Below, in pieces: positions 18,489 to 27,066 of a stretch of 64,000 nucleotides of DNA. Position 1 is the first letter of the stretch; each line of letters opens with the position of its first letter. A program made the translations under genes and the position numbers. The stretch is taken from contig CAYFOK010000013.1 in the NCBI GenBank assembly GCA_964344685.1, positions 42,019-106,018 of the forward strand, given 5' to 3'. This DNA comes from Scalindua sp964344685. Lineage in GTDB: Bacteria > Planctomycetota > Brocadiia > Brocadiales > Scalinduaceae. The notes under the pieces are model-generated. The model was given only the letters and a program-made list of their open reading frames with translations, was not told the origin of the DNA and ran no database searches.

Positions 18489-19490
18489 TTATCGTCTACA
18501 ATTTAGATTTCCTTTATAGTAATTTATTTTGCTGTTTACAGCATGCAGATTTGCATTTCTATCTGTTATTTGTCTTTCGTATCTTGTGAAAAGCTCATGC
18601 ATCTTTCTGAAGAGCTTTGAAATTTCATTACTTACTACTGTGTTGACTCTTTGACTAAATGGTTGGCTCCAGGATGAAATATATTTACGCGACATACTCT
18701 TATTTACAATGCGTTTAGCATCTAGATGGTATCTGGCAAATGAATCCTGAGAAATGAAATTAGTACTATTCTCTATTTTTACAGAATTTATGGGTTTGTG
18801 TGAGTTTGCCAAAGCCTTGTAGGTGCTCCAGCAGTCAGGCCTTGATATTATAGCCAGCAATCTGCTTGCTTCTAAGTGGGTAATTTTAAGTATTGGCTTT
18901 CTTGTTTCTGTCTTATTCACAATTTCCATTGGAATGATCCCATTCCAATCGTTAGAGAATCCCTCCACAACGTACTCTTTTCCATTTTTGTCTTCAAGTT
19001 GGTACCATACGTGAGCCCTTGCAATACCATCTTCTCTGTCGATTACCCATCCCCAGACAATATTAGCATTTTTCTGAGTTGGTGGGAGGTGTGAGAAGAA
19101 TAGAAAGACTGCATCTTCACAGTCACCTTCCAAAAAACTGCTGGTTTCAATAGGTGTCTGCCAGTTGTCAGTTCTTTTGGCTTCTGGTGTATATTTAATA
19201 TTGAATGCTATGTCCTTATAACCATCATATATAAAATTTCCGTTTGTAAATGTCTCTTTGCACCATTCTTTATATAGAAAGTTATTGTGCTGCATTTCAG
19301 TATCTTCAAGATTGGGGCATTCATCCAATACTGGCTTATAACCAAGATGAGAGTTTATCCCAGACCGATATTGCTGTACATCAGTATGACTCGTACGTTC
19401 ATTATCACGTGCAAATGATAGATTAATCATATTAAGTATTATTGAAGTACAAATTATTCCGGTAATCTTTGGGATATTTATTATCTTCAT
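18489..19490 (-). CDS. Exported transglutaminase-like cysteine peptidase-fold protein
   Basis: Residues 1-27 form a signal peptide with a hydrophobic core ending in SFA-RD. The middle contains GDCEDAVFLF, then ARAHVWYQLE, then GFSNDWNGIIP, which supply a Cys-His-Asp arrangement in the order of bacterial transglutaminase-like proteins. The C-terminal 120 residues are basic and helical and are not recognised. It is probably periplasmic. It is the first gene of the run leading to the TPR and Gfo/Idh genes, so it may process or tether a surface protein. The fold call is moderately sure; activity is untested. Confidence 0.6.
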   Translation of the reverse strand: MKIINIPKITGIICTSIILNMINLSFARDNERTSHTDVQQYRSGINSHLGYKPVLDECPNLEDTEMQHNNFLYKEWCKETFTNGNFIYDGYKDIAFNIKYTPEAKRTDNWQTPIETSSFLEGDCEDAVFLFFSHLPPTQKNANIVWGWVIDREDGIARAHVWYQLEDKNGKEYVVEGFSNDWNGIIPMEIVNKTETRKPILKITHLEASRLLAIISRPDCWSTYKALANSHKPINSVKIENSTNFISQDSFARYHLDAKRIVNKSMSRKYISSWSQPFSQRVNTVVSNEISKLFRKMHELFTRYERQITDRNANLHAVNSKINYYKGNLNCRR

Positions 19491-19944
19491 ATATATATCC
19501 TTTAAGAAGCCAAAATACCTTGAATATAGCCAATTCCGTATCTGTTTTTTTCTGTTTCAAATTACTTAACTTTATTTAAGAAGCCTAAAATCAAATAGAT
19601 GTTAACATACAGTAGCTAAAACCATGCCTAAAGGCAGCTAATATGAAGAAGATTATAGTGTTTTTAATATTAAGCGTTTTAAGTGGTTGTTAATCTGTGA
19701 CTTATAGATATAGATGCTTTGTCAGTTCTTAGGATGATTTCATATCAATTACAACTATATCATTTATGTATAAATTCTAATCAACATTTGAAGGAAAATC
19801 TTTCCCCTGAGGGAGAGTTAAAAGTAAAATCAAATCTGAACAAGGGATAAGAATGTTAAAAGAAAAAATTAAAATGCCTGGATTGATTGAAGGTAAGAAA
19901 TAATTACTGGTTTTGTTGAACGGATAAGAATATGAGTGTGAGTT
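19491..19944. other. Intergenic region between csrA and the exported transglutaminase-like gene
   Basis: This 454-base AT-rich gap follows the end of csrA on the minus strand and precedes the 19490 start, so it should contain a terminator and a minus-strand promoter. I see neither clearly. A 16-codon plus-strand frame at 19853-19903 has AAGGGA upstream but no family resemblance, and I do not call it a gene. Confidence 0.4.
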
Positions 19945-20175
19945 TTATCTCTCCAACGCTGTACTCGAAAAATCAACAAAATCAATTATACCGGAGGAGG
20001 ATGCCTTTGCATTTTCCTCCTTGATTTTCAAAAAAACTTCCTCTCTATATACGGTTAATTCCTTTGGCGCTATAACGCCTAATTTGATATTGTTTTTATT
20101 AATCTCAACAACAGATATTTGTACGTTTTCATCAATTATGATGCTTTCGCCTAACTTCCTTGTTAGTATAAGCAT
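19945..20175 (-). CDS. csrA: Carbon storage regulator CsrA
   Basis: The 76-residue protein has the full CsrA core: MLILTRKLGESIIID at the start, then VEINKNNIKLGVIAPKEL and VYREEV, which form the RNA-binding beta strands and the GxxAPxxxxVxREE motif. CsrA dimers bind GGA motifs in mRNA leaders and block translation, flagellin mRNA being the classic target. A stretch of about 15 residues after the core is longer than in the shortest homologues. It lies 32 bases downstream of fliW, its protein antagonist, as in many flagellated bacteria. Confidence 0.95.
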   Translation of the reverse strand: MLILTRKLGESIIIDENVQISVVEINKNNIKLGVIAPKELTVYREEVFLKIKEENAKASSSGIIDFVDFSSTALER

Positions 20176-20207
20176 TTGTCACCTTCCTGGTTATATGTTT
20201 ATAAACG

Positions 20208-20642
20208 CTAGTTGTTTGTATTGTCTACAACGTAAAAGTGTATTGGGTACTTCTCATCGTACAGGATTAGCTGTTTTGCCACCTTCCTTTCTGGATTATA
20301 AATAATCGGAGCCCTTAAATTTGTTCTTATTGATGATAATGTTTGTGGTACAACCATAAGTGTAAGGACAAGTGCATCATCAAGGTTTTTCAGTCTGATA
20401 TCATCAAGGTCAAGACTCTGAAGATTGATAGAGTAATTCTCGTCTACACAGAATGGAGATACAACGGGAAATGCGAGATTAGGATCATTGATAGATTGTA
20501 GCCAGAATGTTGGAAATATGGATTCATTCTCCATGAGAAGAAATTCTCTGCAATCATCAAATCCCAGAATCGGTTTTGTAAAATGAATTACTTCTTCATC
20601 CTTCACATTGACTTCACCGAACAGACGTGTTTTTAATAACAT
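20208..20642 (-). CDS. fliW: Flagellar assembly factor FliW
   Basis: FliW binds CsrA and releases flagellin mRNA; free flagellin in turn titrates FliW, giving homeostatic control. The 144-residue protein shows the family pattern: TRLFGEVNV, IHFTKPILGFDDCREF and NLRAPIIYNPERKVAKQLIL. The start is taken at 20642 (MLLKTRLFGEV), which is preceded by AAGAGA and matches homologues; a longer frame to 20690 adds 16 unsupported residues. It stands between flgL and csrA at the end of the flagellar block. Confidence 0.92.
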   Translation of the reverse strand: MLLKTRLFGEVNVKDEEVIHFTKPILGFDDCREFLLMENESIFPTFWLQSINDPNLAFPVVSPFCVDENYSINLQSLDLDDIRLKNLDDALVLTLMVVPQTLSSIRTNLRAPIIYNPERKVAKQLILYDEKYPIHFYVVDNTNN

Positions 20643-20816
20643 GGTTTCTCTTTGTAAATTGCAAACGGAGTTTAAGTTGAAAAATTTCACTCCATTTAAA
20701 ATCTACACCTTTATAAAAAGTTTTCGAATAATAATTCTCCGTCTTTTTCCTTTAAGCTGGAGGTTAGAATAATATACAGGCTTTCTACTTAATGATAAAC
20801 CTGAGAGAGTTTATAA

Positions 20817-21716
20817 TTACAGGTAATTCAGTATAGACGTCTTAAATATATACGAACCAGAAGCTAAGGATGCTTCAAAGATACTTTGCTGTTCTGTAAG
20901 TTTCAATACCAGCTCCGCTATGTCAGCACTTTCTGTCGACGCTAATATTTCCTGAAGCGAAAGTTTTGTATCAGTAATCCTGTTGCCGGTTAATTCCAGG
21001 GTACTCGAAATACCACCTGCCCTTGCTATATTATTCAAAATATTTTTTGATGCATTATCAAGATTGTCTAATTCTTCTTTGGCAAAAGTGACTGCTCCGT
21101 CAGACAAACTGTCCCGTATTTTAATAATTGTATCAAAAACTTTTGTGGTCATGAAAATCTCGTCACCTGTCTGGTTAACGACTGCATTTGTACTTGGGCC
21201 AACATTATATTCTATTTTTTCCCTGTTGCCTTTATAGCTTACAGCCGATATTTTACCATTTGAATTACGTGTTGCTTCAAAGGGAGTAGTTGTTGTTTCT
21301 GTTCCGGCAAAAATGTATCGTCCCAGCCGTTTTGAGTTTGCAGTTTGTATTACAGTCTCCATCAATTGATTTATCTCGTCTGCAATTATCTTTTTCCCAT
21401 TCTTGTCCGTTGAATCACTGACTCCCTGCATCGTTAATTCTGTTATTCGTTGCAGTATGTCTGAAGTGTTCTGCAAAACTGAAGAGTTATATTCCAAAGC
21501 TTGAGTTGCTGTATTAATATTTTTAGAATATTGATCAAGTTTAAGATCCTCTGTTCTCAGACTTAGAATCTTTCTTGCACCCGCTGGATCATCTGAGGCA
21601 CGATTTACTTTTTTCCCCGTTGAAATCTTCTCCTGGAGCTTGCTCATATTCGTTGTGCTCTTTTCAACATTTGAAAGTGTTGTAGATATGAAAGATTCAA
21701 GGTTTACTCTTGTCAT
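20817..21716 (-). CDS. flgL: Flagellar hook-associated protein 3 (hook-filament junction)
   Basis: The 299-residue flagellin-like protein has conserved N- and C-terminal helices: LQEKISTGKKVNRASDDPAG near the start and LTEQQSIFEASLASGSYIF at the end. Its middle is short. It forms the junction between FlgK and the filament after export. The gene follows flgK by 24 bases. Being a flagellin-family protein, it could be confused with flagellin itself, but its position after flgK and the lack of a large variable middle favour FlgL. Confidence 0.92.
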   Translation of the reverse strand: MTRVNLESFISTTLSNVEKSTTNMSKLQEKISTGKKVNRASDDPAGARKILSLRTEDLKLDQYSKNINTATQALEYNSSVLQNTSDILQRITELTMQGVSDSTDKNGKKIIADEINQLMETVIQTANSKRLGRYIFAGTETTTTPFEATRNSNGKISAVSYKGNREKIEYNVGPSTNAVVNQTGDEIFMTTKVFDTIIKIRDSLSDGAVTFAKEELDNLDNASKNILNNIARAGGISSTLELTGNRITDTKLSLQEILASTESADIAELVLKLTEQQSIFEASLASGSYIFKTSILNYL

Positions 21717-21740
21717 TTTAGTATACTATCCTTATTATTG

Positions 21741-23918
21741 TTATAATTGCATAAGCAATTCGCTTATTTCACTTATCGTAGAAATATATTTTGACGAAGC
21801 CTGAAATGCTTGTTGAAATCTGATTGTATTAATCATCTCTTCTTCAATCGAAACACCTGAAATTTCCTGTCTCCTATTGTCCAAATTAGTAAGTAGTGAA
21901 TGGAAACTGCTCTTTTCGCTAGTTCTTTCTGCTGTTTCTATACCTAATTGAGCTACAGAGCCATGAAGAAAATCATTAAAAGTAGAATTGTTAGTTAACT
22001 TTTTATTTTGCAAACTGGTCAGTCTCAACGCATTTGTATTGTCTCCTGGTGAGCCGGTTGATGCAGCGGCGATTCTCGTTACATCATCTTTGATGTATTG
22101 AGCTACTTCAATTGAAGATGCATCATTTCCTGTAAAGAAAGTGTTTAATCCCAGGGAACTTAGTACATTGCTGGTGTCAGGGTCATTTGCAACATCAAAT
22201 GCAAGTTTGTTTCCAACAGCAATAGCCCCATTGTCAAAATTCACGGATACTCCGTCAGTTATTTGAAGATAACTTCCGGGAGCATAAGATGACCCCACAT
22301 CAAGATTTGCCAATAATTTACCTGTCGCATCGGTGACTCTGATTAAAGCAGAACCAGTTCCGATTGTTCCAGTACCTGCGTCGATAACCGTCATTGTAAA
22401 AATATCATTGTCATCGCCGGAATAATGTCCTGAAAGTGTAGCCTGGGATGAGCCAATATTGCCGGGATTAGTGTCCAGACCATTAGCAAAATTAAATGTG
22501 TAACCGCTGGCAGAAGTAATTGTCAGCAAACCATTAGTAATACTGGTATTGATATTTGCTATGTTATTAATTTTAGTTGATAATGAATTGAGTGTTTCAT
22601 CGTTTGCAATACTAATGCTGGATCTTGTGACGTTATTAGATGAGTCAGTGACTGTTATATAAAGGGTGCCATCTGTTATGTTGGTTGCTGTGGGGACAGC
22701 ATTTGTATATGCACCATTTACGGTCAGTTGGGTATTACTGTCAACAGATGCAATTCTGTAATAATTTCCGTTGCTAAGTTTGATCCAGTTATTTGCTTTA
22801 ACATTACCTGTAAACGTCGTTCCGATCCCTGTGACAGTAGTGGTTCCGTCTCCGTTATCTGTACTTGTTACAGTACCTGTAGTATATGTACTGACTGAAG
22901 GAGCGTAGGGTAGTCCAGTGTTTGTCAACACATCGGTGGCGTTGTTAACAGCATTTGTACTGGTTAACGAGGTAAAACCGCCACTCAGGCCAACTCCTTC
23001 ACTGTGAATATTGTTTACTTCCTTGATAAAACTGGCAGCAAGGGTGTCTATATCACTCATATATTTTGGTATTGTTATATTTTGCATGTTTAATAGACCT
23101 TTTAATTGACCTCCCGTCAAATTAGCAGTTGCTAATCCGTGGATTTTGGCAATTCCCTCACCTGCAAGTGACGTTGTAACTTTTTCTGTTTGATTAGCAT
23201 GTACAACTAAAGTTCCACCTAAGAGTATGTCAATTGAGTTGTTATTTTTATTTGTTATTACTCTGACATCACCAAGTTCGCTTAACTGCGTGACGAGATT
23301 ATCTCTCTTGTCCAACATGTCATTTGCACTTGCATTGTTTGTGGACTGCTCAATTTCATTTATTCTTTTATTTAATAATGCAATTTCACTTGTTATGCTA
23401 TTTAATGTAGCAACTTTTGATTCAATTCTCTGACTGACATTGACCTTCAGGTTCTGGAATTGCTCAGCCAGAGAACGAAAACTATGAGTAACCAGATTTT
23501 GAGCATCCTGTAACAGCTGGTATCTGGCACTGACCAGTTCAGGGCTGGTTGACACATTCTGGATACTTGTGAAAAACTTTCCTAACATGCCGTTTAAACT
23601 TGACTCCGATAATTCATTGTAAATTGCTTCCAAGTTTTGAAGGGTATCACTTTGTACAGATGAATTACCATGCAGAGACGTAAAATCGTTTATTTGTGAG
23701 TTTAGCAGTTCATCTTTTATTCTCACTATTGTATCTATTGTTACACCAGAGCCAATAGGACCATATAAGTTAGTATCAGGTGTTCTGGCAGCTATCTTAA
23801 CCGATTGCCTGCTATAACCAGGAGTGTTGACGTTAGCTATATTGTGTCCAATTGTCTGAAGTGCACTTTGTGCAGTCAGGAGACCGGAAAGTCCAATTGA
23901 AATGTCAGATGAAGCCAT
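21741..23918 (-). CDS. flgK: Flagellar hook-associated protein 1
   Basis: The 725-residue protein has the rod/hook N-terminal motif (SGLLTAQSALQTIGHNIANV, NTPGYSRQ) and the C-terminal partner (NTIRFQQAFQASSKYISTIS). It is longer than the roughly 550 residues of enteric FlgK because of a large middle insertion. Residues 347-405 of that insertion resemble the tandem module found in FlgE here. It acts at the hook-filament junction. There is no promoter signal in front; the gene is read through from flgI-flgJ-flgN. Confidence 0.93.
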   Translation of the reverse strand: MASSDISIGLSGLLTAQSALQTIGHNIANVNTPGYSRQSVKIAARTPDTNLYGPIGSGVTIDTIVRIKDELLNSQINDFTSLHGNSSVQSDTLQNLEAIYNELSESSLNGMLGKFFTSIQNVSTSPELVSARYQLLQDAQNLVTHSFRSLAEQFQNLKVNVSQRIESKVATLNSITSEIALLNKRINEIEQSTNNASANDMLDKRDNLVTQLSELGDVRVITNKNNNSIDILLGGTLVVHANQTEKVTTSLAGEGIAKIHGLATANLTGGQLKGLLNMQNITIPKYMSDIDTLAASFIKEVNNIHSEGVGLSGGFTSLTSTNAVNNATDVLTNTGLPYAPSVSTYTTGTVTSTDNGDGTTTVTGIGTTFTGNVKANNWIKLSNGNYYRIASVDSNTQLTVNGAYTNAVPTATNITDGTLYITVTDSSNNVTRSSISIANDETLNSLSTKINNIANINTSITNGLLTITSASGYTFNFANGLDTNPGNIGSSQATLSGHYSGDDNDIFTMTVIDAGTGTIGTGSALIRVTDATGKLLANLDVGSSYAPGSYLQITDGVSVNFDNGAIAVGNKLAFDVANDPDTSNVLSSLGLNTFFTGNDASSIEVAQYIKDDVTRIAAASTGSPGDNTNALRLTSLQNKKLTNNSTFNDFLHGSVAQLGIETAERTSEKSSFHSLLTNLDNRRQEISGVSIEEEMINTIRFQQAFQASSKYISTISEISELLMQL
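22704..22880 (-). repeat. Beta module in FlgK related to the FlgE tandem repeat
   Basis: FlgK residues 347-405 contain VTGIGTTFTGNV, a segment IKLSNGNYYRIASVDSNTQL and TVNGAYT. This follows the same order of motifs as the FlgE units (VTGVGTSFTTEL; VGDRINVNGEIRKVTAI; TSLTVDTAFT). The match is at protein level only. Confidence 0.6.
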
Positions 23919-24015
23919 AACTTGTCTTTCTAAATTACAGTTTTAAATTTAAATTAGGAGATAGATAATGTTAGAATTTATATCTCCAGGTGCCTTTTGC
24001 GTGTGACAGATTTAT

Positions 24016-24531
24016 TTAGGCATTTATTTCCAGCATTATTCTTTGCAGTTCAGGTTCATTTAATTTACCTGACTTTTGATAGGTATTGTCATTTAATGAT
24101 TCCGAGCATATGGATTTAATAAGATTGTTTATATACTCAAGCGAGTATTTTGTAAGCGTTGTATTAGACCTGTTAATTCCCTCAACTCTTTGAATTATTT
24201 CCATAATAATATCGTACTGTTCTTTTAATCTACTCTTATATGGTTCTCGTATCTGCTCAATGAGCTCACTAAGCTTTGTGGTGTTTATATCATTTCCCAA
24301 AGCTTGATTAATTGAGCGTAAGATATATCTTCTTTTTTCTTCCAGAAGAAGTATCGTTTCAGCAAGGTTACGTTCTTGATAAATTACTGATTCGAGTTCA
24401 TCTATATCCCCGGATATTATGTGCTCCTGCTTCTTCTGTGCAGTAATAAATATATCCTTGTATGTAAGAATCATCTTGTCTAATGTTTCAGAAAGATCTT
24501 GTAAATTATTTTCCAGTATTTTTTGTTCCAT
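24016..24531 (-). CDS. flgN: FlgN-type flagellar export chaperone
   Basis: The 171-residue all-helical protein has an N-terminal region ENNLQDLSETLDKMILTYKD and further heptad-like helices. These are typical of FlgN, which chaperones FlgK and FlgL before export. The sequence family is weakly conserved, so the call rests largely on size, helical character and position directly upstream of flgK and flgL. The usual companion gene flgM (anti-sigma-28) is not present beside it. Confidence 0.75.
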   Translation of the reverse strand: MEQKILENNLQDLSETLDKMILTYKDIFITAQKKQEHIISGDIDELESVIYQERNLAETILLLEEKRRYILRSINQALGNDINTTKLSELIEQIREPYKSRLKEQYDIIMEIIQRVEGINRSNTTLTKYSLEYINNLIKSICSESLNDNTYQKSGKLNEPELQRIMLEINA

Positions 24532-24540
24532 TTGGTTATA

Positions 24541-24864
24541 TTATAATTTTTTCTGTTCTTTTGTAAGCTGTCTGGCAAGTACTTTCGCAATACCCATACC
24601 GCCATTTCTTGCCATTTCCTCAGAGAGCGATGAATGCATCATTCCTTCATATATATGGTTTGCACTGTTTTTCTCAAACAACTCGGATTTTGGTACAGTT
24701 TTCCACATCGCCTTGAGTACCATATTCAGCAATACCGCTTCGAAGTCTTGAGCTGCCTTTTGAATCTCTTCTGCTGTTTTTGGATCTTTTTTTTTCAATC
24801 CATTTATTGAATTCTCACTCTTTGCAGCATTTATCATCATCTCGCTGTTGAATGGTATATCCAT
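24541..24864 (-). CDS. flgJ: Rod-binding protein, FlgJ N-terminal type
   Basis: The 107-residue protein corresponds only to the N-terminal rod-capping domain of FlgJ: AAQDFEAVLLNMVLKAMWKT, then IYEGMMHSSLSEEMARNGGMGIA. The C-terminal peptidoglycan hydrolase domain of enteric FlgJ is absent, as in many bacteria outside the gamma/beta proteobacteria, so a separate lytic enzyme must open the wall for the rod. GGGAG precedes the ATG. It lies between flgI and flgN. Confidence 0.88.
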   Translation of the reverse strand: MDIPFNSEMMINAAKSENSINGLKKKDPKTAEEIQKAAQDFEAVLLNMVLKAMWKTVPKSELFEKNSANHIYEGMMHSSLSEEMARNGGMGIAKVLARQLTKEQKKL

Positions 24865-24884
24865 ATTGACTCCCTGTTACATTG

Positions 24885-26012
24885 TTACATAATTATAAGT
24901 TCAGCATGAAGTGCACCAGCTTTATGTATGGCCTGGAAAATAGCCATAAGATCTCTTGGTGTTACACCAAGTACATTCAGCGCACGTGCTATTTCTGATA
25001 TACTAACACCATCAGGTATTACGTGTAGTTTTGCTTCCTCTTCTTCGACATCAATGGTAGTACGATCCAATTCTTTTGTAGTTGCACTGTCCGGGGCAAA
25101 TGAACCTGGTTGAGACGCTTCCGTCTTTTCACTTATTGTGATAGTGAGACTGCCGTGAGCTACAGCAACGGTAGAGATTTTAACATTTTCACCGGCAACT
25201 ATAGTACCTGTCCTTTCATTGATAACCACTCTGGCTATAGAATCCGGTGTAATTGGCAATTCCTCGATTTTAGAAACAAACTGTGTTATCTTCTCCATAG
25301 TCCTGAATTCTGGTGGAGGTTTGATCTCAACCTCTGCAGCACTTATTGCCTGTGCGGAATCAGGATATATAGCATTGACGACATCCATTAGGCGTTTAGC
25401 CGTTGTAAAATCAGTATCTTTTAATGTCAGCGTAATAGCGTTTTCATGAAATATGTGAACCGGGATTTCTTTTTCGACCATTGCGCCTCTTGGTATGTTG
25501 GCAGTTGTTGATACATTCTTTCTTTTATCAGCAGCTTTTCCTCCGACATTAAAACCGCCTCCGAGAGATAGTGGTCCCTGTGCAACAGCATATACTTCAT
25601 TGTCAACTCCCTGAAGGGTTGTATGTACCAGAACGCCGCCTTCCAGGCTTTTTGCATCACCAATTGATGATACCAGTACATCCATTCTATCCCCGGCTTT
25701 TGCAAAAGGACGAATATTTGCCGTAACCAGAACACTTGCAATATTTTTTGAAGTAAAATCAGCAGGCGTTACTATTGTACCAAGCTTCTCGAATACATTT
25801 TTTGCTAATTGTGTGGTGAAGGTGAATGATTGCTTATCTCCTGATCCCATCAAACCGATTACAAGACCATAACCGAATAAATAGTTTTCTCTAACTCCCT
25901 GAACATTTGCAACATCTTTAATACGAGTAGTTATGCTTCCTTGAGTTGGGGTAAATGCAGTGAATAAGGATGTTATAATTAATATAAAAAAGTATAATTT
26001 AGAACGAAACAT
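24885..26012 (-). CDS. flgI: Flagellar P-ring protein
   Basis: The 375-residue protein has a signal peptide (hydrophobic residues 6-22) and the FlgI pattern: RIKDVANVQGVRENYLFGYG, VIGLMGSGDK, VLVTANIRPFAKAGDRMDVL and the C-terminal VSISEIARALNVLGVTPRDL. It forms the periplasmic P ring around the rod, which supports a double-membrane cell plan. It is the first gene of the last flagellar block, with AAAGGAAT before the ATG and a sigma-54 type element at 26076-26091. Confidence 0.95.
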   Translation of the reverse strand: MFRSKLYFFILIITSLFTAFTPTQGSITTRIKDVANVQGVRENYLFGYGLVIGLMGSGDKQSFTFTTQLAKNVFEKLGTIVTPADFTSKNIASVLVTANIRPFAKAGDRMDVLVSSIGDAKSLEGGVLVHTTLQGVDNEVYAVAQGPLSLGGGFNVGGKAADKRKNVSTTANIPRGAMVEKEIPVHIFHENAITLTLKDTDFTTAKRLMDVVNAIYPDSAQAISAAEVEIKPPPEFRTMEKITQFVSKIEELPITPDSIARVVINERTGTIVAGENVKISTVAVAHGSLTITISEKTEASQPGSFAPDSATTKELDRTTIDVEEEEAKLHVIPDGVSISEIARALNVLGVTPRDLMAIFQAIHKAGALHAELIIM

Positions 26013-26075
26013 AAATTTATTCCTTTAGGCCTGTTTAAAGTGATTTTAGTAAAAATAGATCTGTTTTCTAAAAAA

Positions 26076-26091
26076 AGCAATACTTGTACCA
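26076..26091 (-). promoter_or_regulatory. Sigma-54 type promoter for flgI
   Basis: On the minus strand the sequence is TGGTACAAGTATTGCT, matching the consensus TGGCAC-N5-TTGCW with the GG and GC dinucleotides at the correct spacing. It would start RNA about 50 bases before flgI and drive flgI-flgJ-flgN-flgK-flgL-fliW-csrA. Confidence 0.75.
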
Positions 26092-26310
26092 AAAGTAATA
26101 TATTTTTAGGCAAACGTAAGTGGCAATATATTCAGTACTTATATTAGCTGCAGTAGTCAAGTATTTAGTATGTGAAAGAAAAGTAGTTAATTATTGCACA
26201 CGATGTTCATTTTTTTCCTATTGTCAGTGTTATTACGATAGAAGTGAGGTTGGAATGGTATTTTAAATATAGTTTTCAACTGATCTGTACGTCTCTAAGA
26301 AAACTTCAAT

Positions 26311-26342
26311 AAAAAAGGAGAATGGTAGTCTCCATTCTCCTT
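26311..26342 (-). terminator. Intrinsic terminator after flgH
   Basis: On the minus strand the stem arms AAGGAGAATGG and CCATTCTCCTT (11 pairs, loop of six) are followed by a T run. It lies 31 bases past the flgH stop and closes the flgF-flgG-flgA-flgH block. The rest of the 26013-26372 gap holds the flgI promoter. Confidence 0.85.
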
Positions 26343-26372
26343 CCTCAGATAGTTAGAAATTAATTATTAATC

Positions 26373-27038
26373 TTAGAATGGCCAGAATGCGTCTTTGAGA
26401 CGGTTATACCAGCCTTTAGACCCTGCCCTTGTAAGCCAACCTTTGCCGGTAAGCCCAAAAAGTACGTTAGACATTTTACTAGATGCTATGGTATTGTCTG
26501 TTGCAATATCGATTGGCCTGGCAATGCCTGTGAGTGTCAGGGTATATTTTTCTTTGTTTACAGCTATATCCCTCTTACCTTCAAGGGCTAGATTGCCATT
26601 GTCCAGCACCTCCACTACCATTGCTGTAATCGTAACAGATACAGATCTATCTACATCATTAGTACCTCCTCCACTAAATGCTCCGGTGTACTCAGTTGAG
26701 AATGTGTTTGCTGCTCTACTATCCTGGATCTTTGCATTACGTCCACTTGTTATAGCATGCCTGAGGCCTGTCATAAAATTGTCATTGTCAATTGATCCGG
26801 TGTTTGAACTTGTGTTGTCAGTTGTATTTGTCTCTGTATTAAGAATGTTAGCCGTTTCCGAGACAGTTACAGTAACTATGTCTCCGACTCTCTTACCTCT
26901 ATTATCATCGAAAAGATTATAGTTAACTGTTACTCTCTTCTTCCATAATGAATCGGCATTAATGTTGATACAGAGCACAGCGTGGATACATATTGAAATA
27001 ATGAAAATAGAAATAAGTCTCGCGTATAGTCTTGTCAT
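26373..27038 (-). CDS. flgH: Flagellar L-ring protein
   Basis: The 221-residue protein has the FlgH motifs DSLWKKR, NLFDDNRGKRVGDIVTVTVS and VEVLDNGNLALEGKRDIAVN, ending in the C-terminal GLTGKGW region. It forms the outer-membrane L ring. A hydrophobic N-terminus is present, but no good lipobox: the only nearby cysteine is preceded by AVL, and a signal peptidase I type site (NINA-DS) looks better. It may therefore be unlipidated, unlike enteric FlgH. AAGG precedes the ATG. Confidence 0.92.
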   Translation of the reverse strand: MTRLYARLISIFIISICIHAVLCININADSLWKKRVTVNYNLFDDNRGKRVGDIVTVTVSETANILNTETNTTDNTSSNTGSIDNDNFMTGLRHAITSGRNAKIQDSRAANTFSTEYTGAFSGGGTNDVDRSVSVTITAMVVEVLDNGNLALEGKRDIAVNKEKYTLTLTGIARPIDIATDNTIASSKMSNVLFGLTGKGWLTRAGSKGWYNRLKDAFWPF

Positions 27039-27066
27039 AAATTTTCCTTATAAATTAATATGATGC

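Noticed and set aside
19853..19903. Sixteen-codon plus-strand frame with AAGGGA upstream
   Set aside because: Too short, no conservation visible, and no promoter or hairpin context to support it.
20700..20816. Possible sigma-28 promoter before fliW
   Set aside because: Only scattered TAAA and GA-rich pieces; no pair at the required spacing.
25427..25741. Minus-strand frame overlapping flgI in another phase
   Set aside because: flgI is complete and strongly conserved in its own frame; this is a shadow.
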